Notes under the pieces: model-generated | What the model saw: the letters and a program-made list of their open reading frames with translations, nothing else | Told to the model about the DNA's origin: nothing | Database searches by the model: none | Translations under genes and position numbers: made by a program | Part shown: one piece after another, positions 16,445 to 24,676 of the stretch | Position numbering within the stretch: position 1 is the first letter of the stretch | How the letters are laid out: each line of letters starts with the position of its first letter | Source: Lachnoclostridium phytofermentans | GTDB lineage: Bacteria > Bacillota > Clostridia > Lachnospirales > Lachnospiraceae | Assembly: GCF_000733755.1 (NCBI RefSeq) | Contig: NZ_JPOF01000002.1 | Coordinates: forward strand, 62,001-126,000 | Direction: 5' to 3' | DNA: 64,000 nucleotides

Positions 16445-17851
16445 TTAATGCCTTGATAAATTAATCACTGTTGCTTTTGGACGTGTCATAGTTTCAATAG
16501 AATATCGAATTCCTTGAGTACCAAGACCTGAGGATTTTACCCCCAAGAACGGAAAATGATCTGGGCCTCGTTCTGTTTTGTTATTAATTTGAACTGTACC
16601 AACCTCTAATTTGTCTGCTAGTGAGAATGCATCGTTAATATTTTGAGTGAATACTGCACTTTGTAAACCGTAATCTGATTGATTGGCAATTTCAATTGCT
16701 TCCTCCACAGATTTAACACGTATGACAGGTAATACAGGTCCAAATGGCTCTTCCCAAGCGATTCTCATATCTGTTGTTACATGATCAAATAGTGTTGGAG
16801 TAATTAAGTTTCCACTTCTCTCACCGCCTGTAATTAAAGTTGCTCCTTTTTTCAACGCATCCTCAATTAATCCCCAAACAAAATCAGCCGCCTTATCACT
16901 GATTAGTGGTACTATCGTAACATCTTTTTCCGAGGGATTTCCTGACTTTAGTTGTTCAATAAGCACTTTCATTTTCTCAACTAAAGTATCTGCTATCGTT
17001 TCATCTACTAAAATTCGTTTAACAGCAGTACATCTTTGCCCAGAATAAGAATAGCCACCGGCAACTATATTTTTTGCCGCTAGATCTAAATCGGCATCTT
17101 TTAATACAATAGCAGCATCTTTTCCGCCAAGCTCCATCATGACTGGTACCATCGAAGTAATTTCTGAAATGTGTTTACCAACTTCCGTACTTCCAGTAAA
17201 GTTAATAAAATCAATGTCTTTATGTGTTACTACATAGTCTCCTATCTCGGAACCTTTTCCAGTAATAACCGTTAAAGCCCCTTCTGGTATTCCAGCCTTA
17301 TAAAATAAATTTGCCAGATAAACACCACTTAAGGCCCCTTGCGTAGCAGGTTTAAACACTACCGTATTTCCTCCCACTAAAGCAGGTGCTATTTTAGAAG
17401 CTGCTAGGTTCACCGGATAATTAAATGGTGATATGGCTAGTACTACACCCAAAGGGACTCTGGTAACCATTGATAATTTATCCTGGCCAAAGCCCGGGAA
17501 ACGATCACTCTGAATCGCCTCTCCTTGCATACTTTTTGCTATATCTGTAGTAAAACGAATAAAATCTGCAGTTCTTGATACTTCAGAACGTGCTGACTTT
17601 TCATCCTTCGCGATCTCCTTCATAAGTAAGGCTGAAAGTTCATCGATATGTTCCAATAGTAAATCTGCAACTTTGTTAATTCTATCTGCTTTTTCATAGA
17701 GAGGTATACTCTTCCATTCCGCAAATGCTCTTCTCGATTCCTCTATTTTTTCATCTACTTGCTGTTTTGTCATAGCAGGTACAGTACCCAATACTTCATT
17801 ATCAATGGGTGATCTAATCTCTATTTTATTATCTGTATCCTTATTACTCAT
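16445..17851 (-). CDS. gapN: NADP-dependent glyceraldehyde-3-phosphate dehydrogenase (non-phosphorylating)
   Basis: An aldehyde dehydrogenase superfamily enzyme that oxidises glyceraldehyde 3-phosphate directly to 3-phosphoglycerate, making NADPH and bypassing the ATP-forming step. Seen motifs: ISPFNYPVNLAASKIAPALV, NFTGSTEVGKHI, the general-base region MELGGKDA and the catalytic-cysteine region YSYSGQRCTAVKR. The ending with RGPDHFPFLGVKSSGLG is typical of GapN. The start is the ATG at 17851 (MSNKD) with an AAAGGAG site; the frame is open to 17884. Single-gene transcript with a promoter candidate at 18074-18102. Confidence 0.92.
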   Translation of the reverse strand: MSNKDTDNKIEIRSPIDNEVLGTVPAMTKQQVDEKIEESRRAFAEWKSIPLYEKADRINKVADLLLEHIDELSALLMKEIAKDEKSARSEVSRTADFIRFTTDIAKSMQGEAIQSDRFPGFGQDKLSMVTRVPLGVVLAISPFNYPVNLAASKIAPALVGGNTVVFKPATQGALSGVYLANLFYKAGIPEGALTVITGKGSEIGDYVVTHKDIDFINFTGSTEVGKHISEITSMVPVMMELGGKDAAIVLKDADLDLAAKNIVAGGYSYSGQRCTAVKRILVDETIADTLVEKMKVLIEQLKSGNPSEKDVTIVPLISDKAADFVWGLIEDALKKGATLITGGERSGNLITPTLFDHVTTDMRIAWEEPFGPVLPVIRVKSVEEAIEIANQSDYGLQSAVFTQNINDAFSLADKLEVGTVQINNKTERGPDHFPFLGVKSSGLGTQGIRYSIETMTRPKATVINLSRH

Positions 17852-18073
17852 ACTATCACTCCTTTCAAAAGTGTTATATATCATTCTTACGCTAATTTTA
17901 TAATTTGATTCATTCCTAATGTGTTTAATATGATTATTTACATATTCATGGCTGTTCTTAAGTTAAACTTTAATACGGCTTTTTGATTCACTGTTAATGT
18001 AAATTAATGTACAATAACTTAGATTCATTCCTATTTTTATAAAACTTATTTATTATCGACCTGTACTATTATC

Positions 18074-18102
18074 AATATACTTCTATTAGAAGCATATGTC
18101 AA
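18074..18102 (-). promoter_or_regulatory. Predicted gapN promoter with palindromic spacer
   Basis: Minus-strand TTGACA (18097-18102), a 17-bp spacer and TATATT (18074-18079). The spacer carries the perfect inverted repeat CTTCT-ATT-AGAAG (18080-18092), a possible operator. The leader to gapN would be about 220 nt. Confidence 0.5.
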
Positions 18103-18354
18103 TTCAATTCGTTCTCTCAATTTTCTTTCTGAAAAAATACATGAAAAGTGAGATTTTTCATAGCTTATATCAGTTCTTTCTCAGTTTACCTGAATATAAT
18201 CATATTTCTATTCAAATGATTCATTATTATATCACCAAAACAGTTTATTATCAATAATAGTTTTTATTATTAATGTTTTTATTATCAATAAAAGGTAGAA
18301 ACGTTTAGAAAAATATTAGCTAGATTTAGTTGAAAATATATTTTTAAAAGCAGT

Positions 18355-18388
18355 AAAACAAAAAAGTCAAGAGCATCTGCTCCTGACT
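18355..18388 (-). terminator. Intrinsic terminator of the trmH-family gene
   Basis: Minus-strand arms AGTCAGGAGCA and TGCTCTTGACT (one G-U) around a 2-nt loop, followed by TTTTTTGTTTT. It lies about 190 bp after the stop of the methyltransferase gene. Confidence 0.8.
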
Positions 18389-18580
18389 TTTCCTATCAGA
18401 CTTATTCATTAATAACACCGAATTTTAAAGCTAACCGTTTTCTCTTTCCTGATTTGTCCGTTTATGTGCAATATCTGCAATTGTCACATACCTTAGTTCT
18501 TAAAGGTCAGCTCCTCCAAATCATTCATTAACTCATTAAAATACCTACATCAGCTTTATGGTAAATATTAACCTGCTTAT

Positions 18581-19306
18581 TTAGCTCAAATTACCATTCT
18601 GCGTAAATAAATATGTTCCTATTCCAACCGCAATCGTAAGATTTAATGAGTCTACTTCTTCGGTCTGTGGAATAATGATACTCGTTCCAACCGATAAATA
18701 AGAATCATCTAATCCCGTAGCTTCATTACCAAAAACTAAGGAGAATAGCTTTGGTTTTGGACAATCATTTATTGTTAACGGCTTTTTGCCATTCAACATA
18801 AATGTAAAGATTTCATGATTTGGATTTTGATTCTGATATGCCGAAAAGCTCTCAAAATACTGATGACGTAATCGAAACAATGCTCCCATAGAAGAACGGA
18901 CTACTTTCGGATTAAAAACATCTGCTCCAGGTTCAATAAACGCAATGTCATGAATCCCAAAGCCAACTGCTGTTCTTAGTATCGTTCCTAAGTTACCCAT
19001 ATTACTAGGGTTTACTAAAACGATTTGAGATTTTGTAGCATCTATCGCACAGGTATATTTTTCAAATACCCCTACTACAAAGACATTCTCTTTATCGCTA
19101 ACTTTTGCAATGATTTTATCGCCTTGTAGTACTGGAATACGATTTTCTTTGCATATCATTTCTAAATGCTCTCTATCCGTAAACGTACTATGAATATATA
19201 CTCCTTTTACACAATCCGGTCTACTCTTAATCATTTCTATTGTTGGAAAAGCTCCTAAGGTATAGGAATAGTCAAAGCTTTTCTTATATGGTTTAATCGG
19301 TTCCAT
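18581..19306 (-). CDS. TrmH/SpoU family RNA methyltransferase
   Basis: A 241-aa SPOUT-class 2'-O-ribose methyltransferase for rRNA or tRNA. The three SpoU motifs are visible: NPSNMGNLGTILRTAVGFG (about residues 97-115), LVFGNEATGLDD (about 188-200) and IPQTEEVDSLNLTIAVGIG (about 211-230). The N-terminal domain (residues 1-90) resembles a substrate-binding domain. The exact target nucleotide cannot be assigned. The ATG has an AAAGGA site. Monocistronic, followed by the terminator at 18355-18388. Confidence 0.9.
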   Translation of the reverse strand: MEPIKPYKKSFDYSYTLGAFPTIEMIKSRPDCVKGVYIHSTFTDREHLEMICKENRIPVLQGDKIIAKVSDKENVFVVGVFEKYTCAIDATKSQIVLVNPSNMGNLGTILRTAVGFGIHDIAFIEPGADVFNPKVVRSSMGALFRLRHQYFESFSAYQNQNPNHEIFTFMLNGKKPLTINDCPKPKLFSLVFGNEATGLDDSYLSVGTSIIIPQTEEVDSLNLTIAVGIGTYLFTQNGNLS

Positions 19307-19393
19307 CTTATATCCTTTCTACTTGTACTCATCTTCTTACTTATTATAGCTAAGAATTTCAAACTTGTACACTCTTTCTCTGTGGTTTTTCAT

Positions 19394-20284
19394 TTACTGA
19401 CGGAACTCACTGATTGGTTTTGGTCCACGAATAACACGACGAACGGAACGAAAAATCCCCTCTTCATCTGCTTCCATTCTCCACTGAACCATCATGATTT
19501 CATTATTCACGATCTCAATTCCTGTAATCCCTTTGGTATGAATGCAACATCCACTGTTAAAATACGCAACGCCTCCTGGTTTCGGAAATTTTAGACGATG
19601 TGTATGACCACATACTAAAATCACCTTGTGCTTTCGTATCCAATCAGTATAATTTTTCTCTATCTTATGTCTTTTATAGAAATTTTTTGCTGGACTAGAG
19701 GGGTTTTTTAAACCGACAAGGTGCATGAATCTCCAAAAATAACGTAGTAAAACCATATTGATATACCAAAGCTGGTCATTCATCAAATCTCCCTGATGTC
19801 CATGAACGATTAAAATCTTTTGCCTGGTATTCTTTTCTCGTAAAAGAAGTGCTTCTATTGGATTTAAGTTTGGAAATAACTCCTGTCTACTCCCTAGATA
19901 TTCATCATAAAAGTAAAAATAACTTTTCGCAACATAGTATGGATTCCTTAAAAAAATGTTATGATTTCCATATAACATTATCATTCGATTTTTCTGATAG
20001 AATTTTTTTAACTCTGTAAAAACATCGGTATGTGCTGCACGTATTGTCTGAAACTTTGGATGTTCCCATAACTCATCCCCATCTCCTGCCTCAATATACG
20101 TATAGCCTTCTTTATAATAATGCTTTAATGCAGCAACCATAACACTTTGATTTCTTGCAAATTCATCAGAGATAGAATCATCTCCACGATGTGTATCACT
20201 AAAAATAATAATCTTAGAATTTTTATCAAAGTTCATTATTTTAGCATGTCGATACGCTTTCGTTAACTGCTTATTTGTCTGCAT
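19394..20284 (-). CDS. Calcineurin-like metallophosphoesterase
   Basis: A dinuclear-metal phosphoesterase with all family motifs: FSDTHRGDD (D-x-H), GDGDELWEH (GDxxE), YGNHNIF (GNHN), VHGHQGDLM and CGHTHRLKFP (GHTH). The substrate is unknown. The start is the ATG at 20284 (MQTNKQL) with AAGGAGTGAG upstream, giving 296 residues; the frame stays open to 20365 across the divergent regulatory region and that extension is rejected. It is divergent from the Xre regulator gene at 20431 and may share its control region. Confidence 0.88.
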   Translation of the reverse strand: MQTNKQLTKAYRHAKIMNFDKNSKIIIFSDTHRGDDSISDEFARNQSVMVAALKHYYKEGYTYIEAGDGDELWEHPKFQTIRAAHTDVFTELKKFYQKNRMIMLYGNHNIFLRNPYYVAKSYFYFYDEYLGSRQELFPNLNPIEALLLREKNTRQKILIVHGHQGDLMNDQLWYINMVLLRYFWRFMHLVGLKNPSSPAKNFYKRHKIEKNYTDWIRKHKVILVCGHTHRLKFPKPGGVAYFNSGCCIHTKGITGIEIVNNEIMMVQWRMEADEEGIFRSVRRVIRGPKPISEFRQ

Positions 20285-20347
20285 TTTCTCACTCCTTCTT
20301 GCTTTCGCTAGCTTTAGTATCCCCAAAATGGGAAATAAAAAACAAAT

Positions 20348-20409
20348 GGAAAGCATACTTGACATTTTATTTATAGTATGATAATTTTTATATGTAAAGT
20401 ATACTTTCC
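20348..20409 (+). promoter_or_regulatory. Inverted operator pair and promoter upstream of xre gene
   Basis: GGAAAGCATACTT (20348-20360) and AAGTATACTTTCC (20397-20409) form a 13-bp inverted repeat with one mismatch, and the right half contains the palindrome AAGTATACTT. TTGACA at 20359-20364 lies at the inner edge of the left half; candidate -10 elements are GATAAT (15-bp spacing) or TAATTT (17-bp). The right half sits just before the ribosome site of the regulator gene, suggesting autoregulation. Confidence 0.6.
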
Positions 20410-20430
20410 ATAATCAGAAAGGAGAAGGAA

Positions 20431-20634
20431 TTGAAAAATCGTTTGGAAGAACTCAGAAAACAACATGGAATAAAACAAGAAGAATTAGCAAATATCCTTG
20501 AAGTCTCCAGACAAACCATTGGTTCCTTGGAGAATGGACGCTACAATCCATCCATACTACTGGCATTTAAAATTGCACGGTATTTTCATGTGAGGATTGA
20601 AGATATTTTTATCTATGAGGAGGAGGAAAGATGA
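20431..20634 (+). CDS. Xre-family transcriptional regulator (small, HTH only)
   Basis: A 67-aa protein consisting of one helix-turn-helix domain: LRKQHGIKQEELANILEVSRQTIGSLENGRYNPSILLAFKIARYF, with a C-terminal FIYEEEER. It starts with TTG after AAAGGAGAAGG. The stop overlaps the start of the next gene by 4 bases (ATGA), the common arrangement of such small regulators with a membrane protein. The inverted repeat at 20348-20409 is the likely operator. Confidence 0.92.
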   Translation: MKNRLEELRKQHGIKQEELANILEVSRQTIGSLENGRYNPSILLAFKIARYFHVRIEDIFIYEEEER

Positions 20635-21068
20635 AATCAAGAAGTATCACTAAAAATTTTATTTTTATTCTACTAGGTATTCTTTTGTTTATCTTTAGTG
20701 TTATTTTATTATTACAATATCCTGACGCCAAGGGAGTTCTAGCAACCTTACCATTTATCTTATTGGGTATTGGTAGTGGTATCTTAGGTTCTAATGTTGG
20801 TATTATTATTCAACATCGTATCTTTATGAAAAATCCAAAAGCATATAAACGTTACGAAATTGAAGAACATGATGAACGTAATATCTCAATTAATCAATGT
20901 TCCAAAGCTAAGGCTTACGATGCAACTATTTATCTATATAGTGCACTCATGCTCTACTTTGCATTAATGGGTGCAGATCTAATCTTTTTATTTCCACTTG
21001 TCGGTTGCTATTTCTTAAGTATAGTAATCCGTATGTACCATCTTTATCAATGTCAAAAAAAGATGTAG
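20631..21068 (+). CDS. Membrane protein translated with the Xre regulator
   Basis: A 145-aa protein with four predicted helices (residues about 8-28, 36-60, 100-118 and 119-135). The central soluble loop includes YEIEEHDERNISINQCSKAKAYD, a signature shared by small membrane proteins that accompany HTH regulators in Firmicutes. Its function is unknown; it may sense envelope stress or modulate the regulator. Translation is coupled to the upstream gene by the ATGA overlap. Followed by a strong hairpin terminator. Confidence 0.78.
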   Translation: MKSRSITKNFIFILLGILLFIFSVILLLQYPDAKGVLATLPFILLGIGSGILGSNVGIIIQHRIFMKNPKAYKRYEIEEHDERNISINQCSKAKAYDATIYLYSALMLYFALMGADLIFLFPLVGCYFLSIVIRMYHLYQCQKKM

Positions 21069-21117
21069 TAAAACAAGAAAAAGTACGCCTCTTGAACTTT
21101 TCCTTGTCGTGAAGTAA

Positions 21118-21185
21118 ACAGAGTGGAGAAAACCATCCAAAAGTAACGCTGTTTTTTTTGGATGGTTCTTCTCCACTCTGTTTTT
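21118..21185. terminator. Bidirectional terminator between convergent genes
   Basis: Arms ACAGAGTGGAGAA and TTCTCCACTCTGT, extended inward by CCATCCAAAA/TTTTGGATGG, flanked by T residues in both directions. It ends the xre operon (plus) and the HEINH-protein gene (minus). A second, smaller hairpin ACAAGAAAAAGT/ACTTTTCCTTGT lies at 21073-21107. Confidence 0.85.
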
Positions 21186-21189
21186 CTTA

Positions 21190-21972
21190 TTATCCGCACT
21201 TTTCAATCAACTCTATATGATGCTTTTGTATAAATGAATGAGCCTCTTCTAGAAAATGTTCCATACTTTCCTTACGTTCATAAATCTCTTTTATATGTGT
21301 CATGACTGGAGTATCTCCAATTTTTTGAACGTAAAATTGCTCATACGCTTGTTGTGGAATCGGCACTATCTCTTGGAGTATCGGCTCATTTAAGGTTGGA
21401 TCTACGATCAATTCTTCTAAGAACCATAAAGTTTCTGGATGCATTGGCTCTACACCCTCAGGAAAACCATGCATCTGCTTCCATTTTTCATAAAAAATAA
21501 AATGATTAATTTCATGTATTCCTGCTTTTATATTCGTCTCAATGTCCATTGAGCTAGTAAGAAAAAACTCTTTGGTAATGCAGTTTCTTGGACATCTTGG
21601 GATATAACCAATATAACAAATGATTTCTTTCTGCTCTCCTGGCCATAAAACCTCAAACAAGAGTAGCATTTTATGTAACAGAGCTTCTTCAAAATTTTGA
21701 AATTGTTGTTGCAAGATAGAAATTCGTTGTTCCAGTTCCTCCTGTCGAAAACTTAATTCTTTTAACACAATTGGCTCCACAATATCATAGATTTCCTCTT
21801 TGGACATGGTAGTCGTAACTTTATCACGTAAGGATGGATAGAGTTCATAGACCCCTTCTGCAAAAGGTCGACTCTTGTCTTTTGCTAAAAAGTCTGGATC
21901 TAAAAATCTTGCTATAAAACTCGCATTTACTAAAGGATCTATTTTTTTAACTGTAATATGTGGTAATATCAT
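21190..21972 (-). CDS. Unknown protein with HExxH metal-binding motif
   Basis: A 260-aa soluble protein. It has HEINH at about residues 154-158 (HExxH, the zinc-metalloprotease signature) followed about 30 residues later by LWFLEELIVDP, whose glutamates could be the third ligand of a gluzincin-type site. Residues 70-110 are Gln/Glu rich and probably helical or coiled coil. There is no signal peptide. I recognise no named family. The ATG has an AGGAGG site. It is preceded by the SdpI-like gene 24 bp upstream, so the two are likely co-transcribed. Confidence 0.72.
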   Translation of the reverse strand: MILPHITVKKIDPLVNASFIARFLDPDFLAKDKSRPFAEGVYELYPSLRDKVTTTMSKEEIYDIVEPIVLKELSFRQEELEQRISILQQQFQNFEEALLHKMLLLFEVLWPGEQKEIICYIGYIPRCPRNCITKEFFLTSSMDIETNIKAGIHEINHFIFYEKWKQMHGFPEGVEPMHPETLWFLEELIVDPTLNEPILQEIVPIPQQAYEQFYVQKIGDTPVMTHIKEIYERKESMEHFLEEAHSFIQKHHIELIEKCG

Positions 21973-21996
21973 GTAACGGTCTCCTCCTCTCCTATA

Positions 21997-22356
21997 TTAC
22001 ATTCGCTTAGCTCCATCAGAATCAAAGTTTTTGTGTAAAGCAATCTCTGTTAGTGGTATAACTAGTAGCATTCCTATAATTTGAAGCCATACTATAAAAA
22101 CTATTCCATGAGCTAAAATTGGAATATAATAGGTCAATAAATAATAACCGACGGATAATAAAAGTAAAATACACCCCATAATTAACCAATATCCTCCACT
22201 AAATCGATGTGCATATTCCCAAGTTTCTTGACTTAGGGACGACCACCTGGTTCGGTATCCAAACACACCATTTATATCCTTGGGAGGCGATATTCGAAAA
22301 CATAGTCCAAAGACAATCATGCTCCCACATAGAATAAGCGTAATAATAAAAAGCAT
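21997..22356 (-). CDS. SdpI-family membrane protein
   Basis: A 119-aa protein with three predicted membrane helices and the family signature FGYRTRWSSLSQETWEYAHRFSGGYW, as in the C-terminal domain of Bacillus SdpI, the immunity protein against the SdpC toxin. Many short SdpI-domain proteins are not linked to a toxin, and none is recognisable here. The ATG has a GAGGTGA site. It lies upstream of the HEINH protein in the same orientation; a functional link is inference only. Confidence 0.83.
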   Translation of the reverse strand: MLFIITLILCGSMIVFGLCFRISPPKDINGVFGYRTRWSSLSQETWEYAHRFSGGYWLIMGCILLLLSVGYYLLTYYIPILAHGIVFIVWLQIIGMLLVIPLTEIALHKNFDSDGAKRM

Positions 22357-22485
22357 ACTTCACCTCACTTCACTAAAATATAATTTTAGTTACTTATACA
22401 TAAAGTTCTACACCAATACAGAGAATCACAACTTGAGCGAAAGCTCTAAATAAAACAAATACGATAGTCCTAAATAAAATGAAAA

Positions 22486-23910
22486 TTAATCCAAGAAGCT
22501 AACTCGCATTTTTAACAAATAATAATCCCCTACCTCGCGTAACGTTTCATATTCATAACGATACGTTCCGTAATAACCAAGCAATTCTGCTACCCCACGA
22601 GCAATCTCCGTTACGGTACCTGCATTCTTTTGTGGATACATAAGGCTTACCCAATCCTCACCCTGTTGATAACGCTTTACATATACTTTGCTATAATCCT
22701 TCCAAGTCTTTAAAAGACTACCGCTTTTTTGGTATTCCTTGATTAATTTTTCATCTTCTGCTTCTTTTATCTCTTGAGTATATAATTCCTTAACCGTTAA
22801 GTACTTTGTAGCATTACAGCTTGGATAGTCTTTTTCTTTCCACTTATGACGTAATGACTTCATTTCATTGTCATTTAACAGAAAATAATCATATACTACC
22901 CGTCCTTTTTTATCTGGTATTGGATCATCCCATGTAGTATCTACATGATACCAACCGTCTTCAAGTTTTACTAGGTTCCATGCATGAGAAACTCCGCCTG
23001 CAGTTCCAACAATGAAACGATTTTCTATCGACAAGGAATCCATGAATATCTGAAATGTTTCTGCATATCCCTGACACACCGCCATACCATCAAACAAAAC
23101 TCCTTCTGAAGAATATGCTCTGGAAGATAGAGTATCATTTTTATAATTAATTTCATCATACTCGGTATTTAAGAGTAGATAGTCATGGACAAAACGGATT
23201 TTTTGTACCGTTGTCATTTGCTTCGTTATATTTTCTGCTAAGATAAGCTGAATTTTATTTTTTATCTCTTTCTGTGTTTTGGTTAACTTACGAAAATCAC
23301 TCGATGAATAGATTGTGGTATAACAATAATATGTTTGATTTCCTACCGTTGCAGCTATCGTGGCACTCCCTTCAGAATGAAACTTCACTTTACCACCCAC
23401 TGTTACTGTCGCAATCTTTTCATTAGAAAAAGTCCAAGTTATTTTTTGGGTTGTTCCTGAGACAGTAATCGATGTTTCATTACCAACCACTCCAAGATAA
23501 CTGTTCATACTCAATTCTGGTTGTTCCACTGTCACTTTACAGGTATAAGTTTTCCCTAAAACTTTTGCACTAACTGTCGTGGTGCCTTTTTTTATACCTT
23601 TAACGTAACCACTGGAACTCACAGTTGCAATTTTTTTATCTTTTACACTCCAGGTAACCTTTTCCTTTGTTCCATTTATCGTTAGTTTTGTTTTATCTCC
23701 AACTATCACTCGTACAGAGTTTTTAGATAATGTAATCGCTTCTTTCGTATTGGCATATACATACACTGGCTCAACTGAATGATTTTCAAGATGAGAGACA
23801 ATAAGGCATGATAAGATTAGGATCAAAGGGAAGAATAATAATTTGTTTGTATTTCGGTATGTACTAAGGAAACATTGCCTATCCCTATTTTCATGCTTTA
23901 TATTTTTCAT
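22486..23910 (-). CDS. Secreted Ig-like (BIG2) and transglutaminase-domain protein
   Basis: A 474-aa exported protein. The N-terminus has a signal or anchor helix (about residues 24-40). Two bacterial Ig-like BIG2 domains follow (about 57-128 and 129-205), with paired KIATVSSSGYVKG and KIATVTVGGKVKF motifs. A transglutaminase-like domain spans about 215-345 with a complete triad: Cys279 in AVCQGYAE, His309 in SHAWN and Asp324 in VDTTWDDP. The C-terminal 130 residues are uncharacterised. A cell-surface protease or cross-linker role is inferred. Start ATG has an AAGGTGG site. Confidence 0.88.
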   Translation of the reverse strand: MKNIKHENRDRQCFLSTYRNTNKLLFFPLILILSCLIVSHLENHSVEPVYVYANTKEAITLSKNSVRVIVGDKTKLTINGTKEKVTWSVKDKKIATVSSSGYVKGIKKGTTTVSAKVLGKTYTCKVTVEQPELSMNSYLGVVGNETSITVSGTTQKITWTFSNEKIATVTVGGKVKFHSEGSATIAATVGNQTYYCYTTIYSSSDFRKLTKTQKEIKNKIQLILAENITKQMTTVQKIRFVHDYLLLNTEYDEINYKNDTLSSRAYSSEGVLFDGMAVCQGYAETFQIFMDSLSIENRFIVGTAGGVSHAWNLVKLEDGWYHVDTTWDDPIPDKKGRVVYDYFLLNDNEMKSLRHKWKEKDYPSCNATKYLTVKELYTQEIKEAEDEKLIKEYQKSGSLLKTWKDYSKVYVKRYQQGEDWVSLMYPQKNAGTVTEIARGVAELLGYYGTYRYEYETLREVGDYYLLKMRVSFLD

Positions 23911-24154
23911 TACTTTCCCACCTTTTGGTAATCATTTATCGAAATAGTATTACTACTTATATTTTAACCTACCCACTACTTTATGTCTATCTTTAGTTAA
24001 ATCGTAAAATCTTGTTTTCTATTTGAATAAGAAATCTAGGTTTATCCTAGATATTTTAACTTGTACTGCTTAAGATTTTCTTATACTCTTACTCTTTTAT
24101 GCTTATTCTTTTTATATTCTTCTATAATTATTCTCGTTTGCCTATTCTTATATC

Positions 24155-24250
24155 CCTATTCTTTTTACCTATTCTTTTTTACCTATTCTTTTTACCTATT
24201 CTTTTTTACCTATTCTTTTTTATCTATTCTTGTTTATCTATTCTTGTTTA
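24155..24250. repeat. Minisatellite, 13-14-bp unit, 7 copies
   Basis: Consecutive units of CCTATTCTTTTTA with an occasional extra T, the last two changing to TCTATTCTTGTTTA. It lies about 430 bp downstream of the ABC exporter operon on the minus strand. Confidence 0.85.
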
Positions 24251-24489
24251 TTTTTTCTTATTATCTCTTCTTTTATATCTCTTCTTACCTATCCATTCTT
24301 GTAGGACTATTCTATAAACCTATTTACAATAAAAATAATTAGCTTATGCCGATAAATAAAATACTTCTATAAAAAATGAGACAGTCTGAATCAACCAATA
24401 AACTTTCTAGCTCATTTTGATTTCTTCAACCTGTCTCTGATAATTCTATGTGTAAAAAGCTAATAATCCTTATACTATCCTTACTACCC

Positions 24490-24583
24490 TTACTATTCTT
24501 ACTATCTTACTATTCTTACTATCTTACTATTCTTACTATCTTACTATTCTTACTATCTTACTATCCTTACTATCTTACTATCC
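24490..24583. repeat. Minisatellite, 17-bp unit, 5.5 copies
   Basis: Five copies of TTACTATTCTTACTATC (the fifth with one change) plus a partial sixth. It starts about 95 bp downstream of the ABC exporter stop codon. Each unit is itself nearly a duplication of an 8-9-bp core TTACTAT(T)C. Confidence 0.92.
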
Positions 24584-24676
24584 TCAAAATCTTTACTATC
24601 CCTTTTACTAACTTACCAAGTTAATTATGCTCCAGCTATTTATCTCTCCAAGAATAATTGCTACTCTCATTTATTT

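Larger units (their letters stand above)
17852..18580. other. Gene-free region upstream of gapN
   Basis: About 730 bp, very AT rich. It contains the gapN promoter candidate, repeated TTTATTATCAATA motifs at about 18244-18295, and the terminator of the trmH-family gene at 18355-18388. No open frame with a ribosome site was found. Confidence 0.55.
23911..24676. other. Gene-free, repeat-filled region
   Basis: This 766-bp interval holds two pyrimidine-rich minisatellites (24155-24250 and 24490-24583), pairs such as AAAATGAG/CTCATTTT and GAGACAG/CTGTCTC between 24376 and 24437, and presumably the promoter of the transglutaminase gene. Overlapping plus-strand frames of Tyr, Phe and Leu repeats are low-complexity artefacts. 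Confidence 0.7.

Noticed and set aside
24061-24342. Two overlapping plus-strand frames rich in Tyr, Phe and Leu
   Set aside because: They are produced by the pyrimidine-rich minisatellite; no ribosome site, and the composition follows the repeat.
24490-24583. Tandem repeats considered as a CRISPR array
   Set aside because: Units are directly adjacent with no unique spacers, and no cas genes are present.
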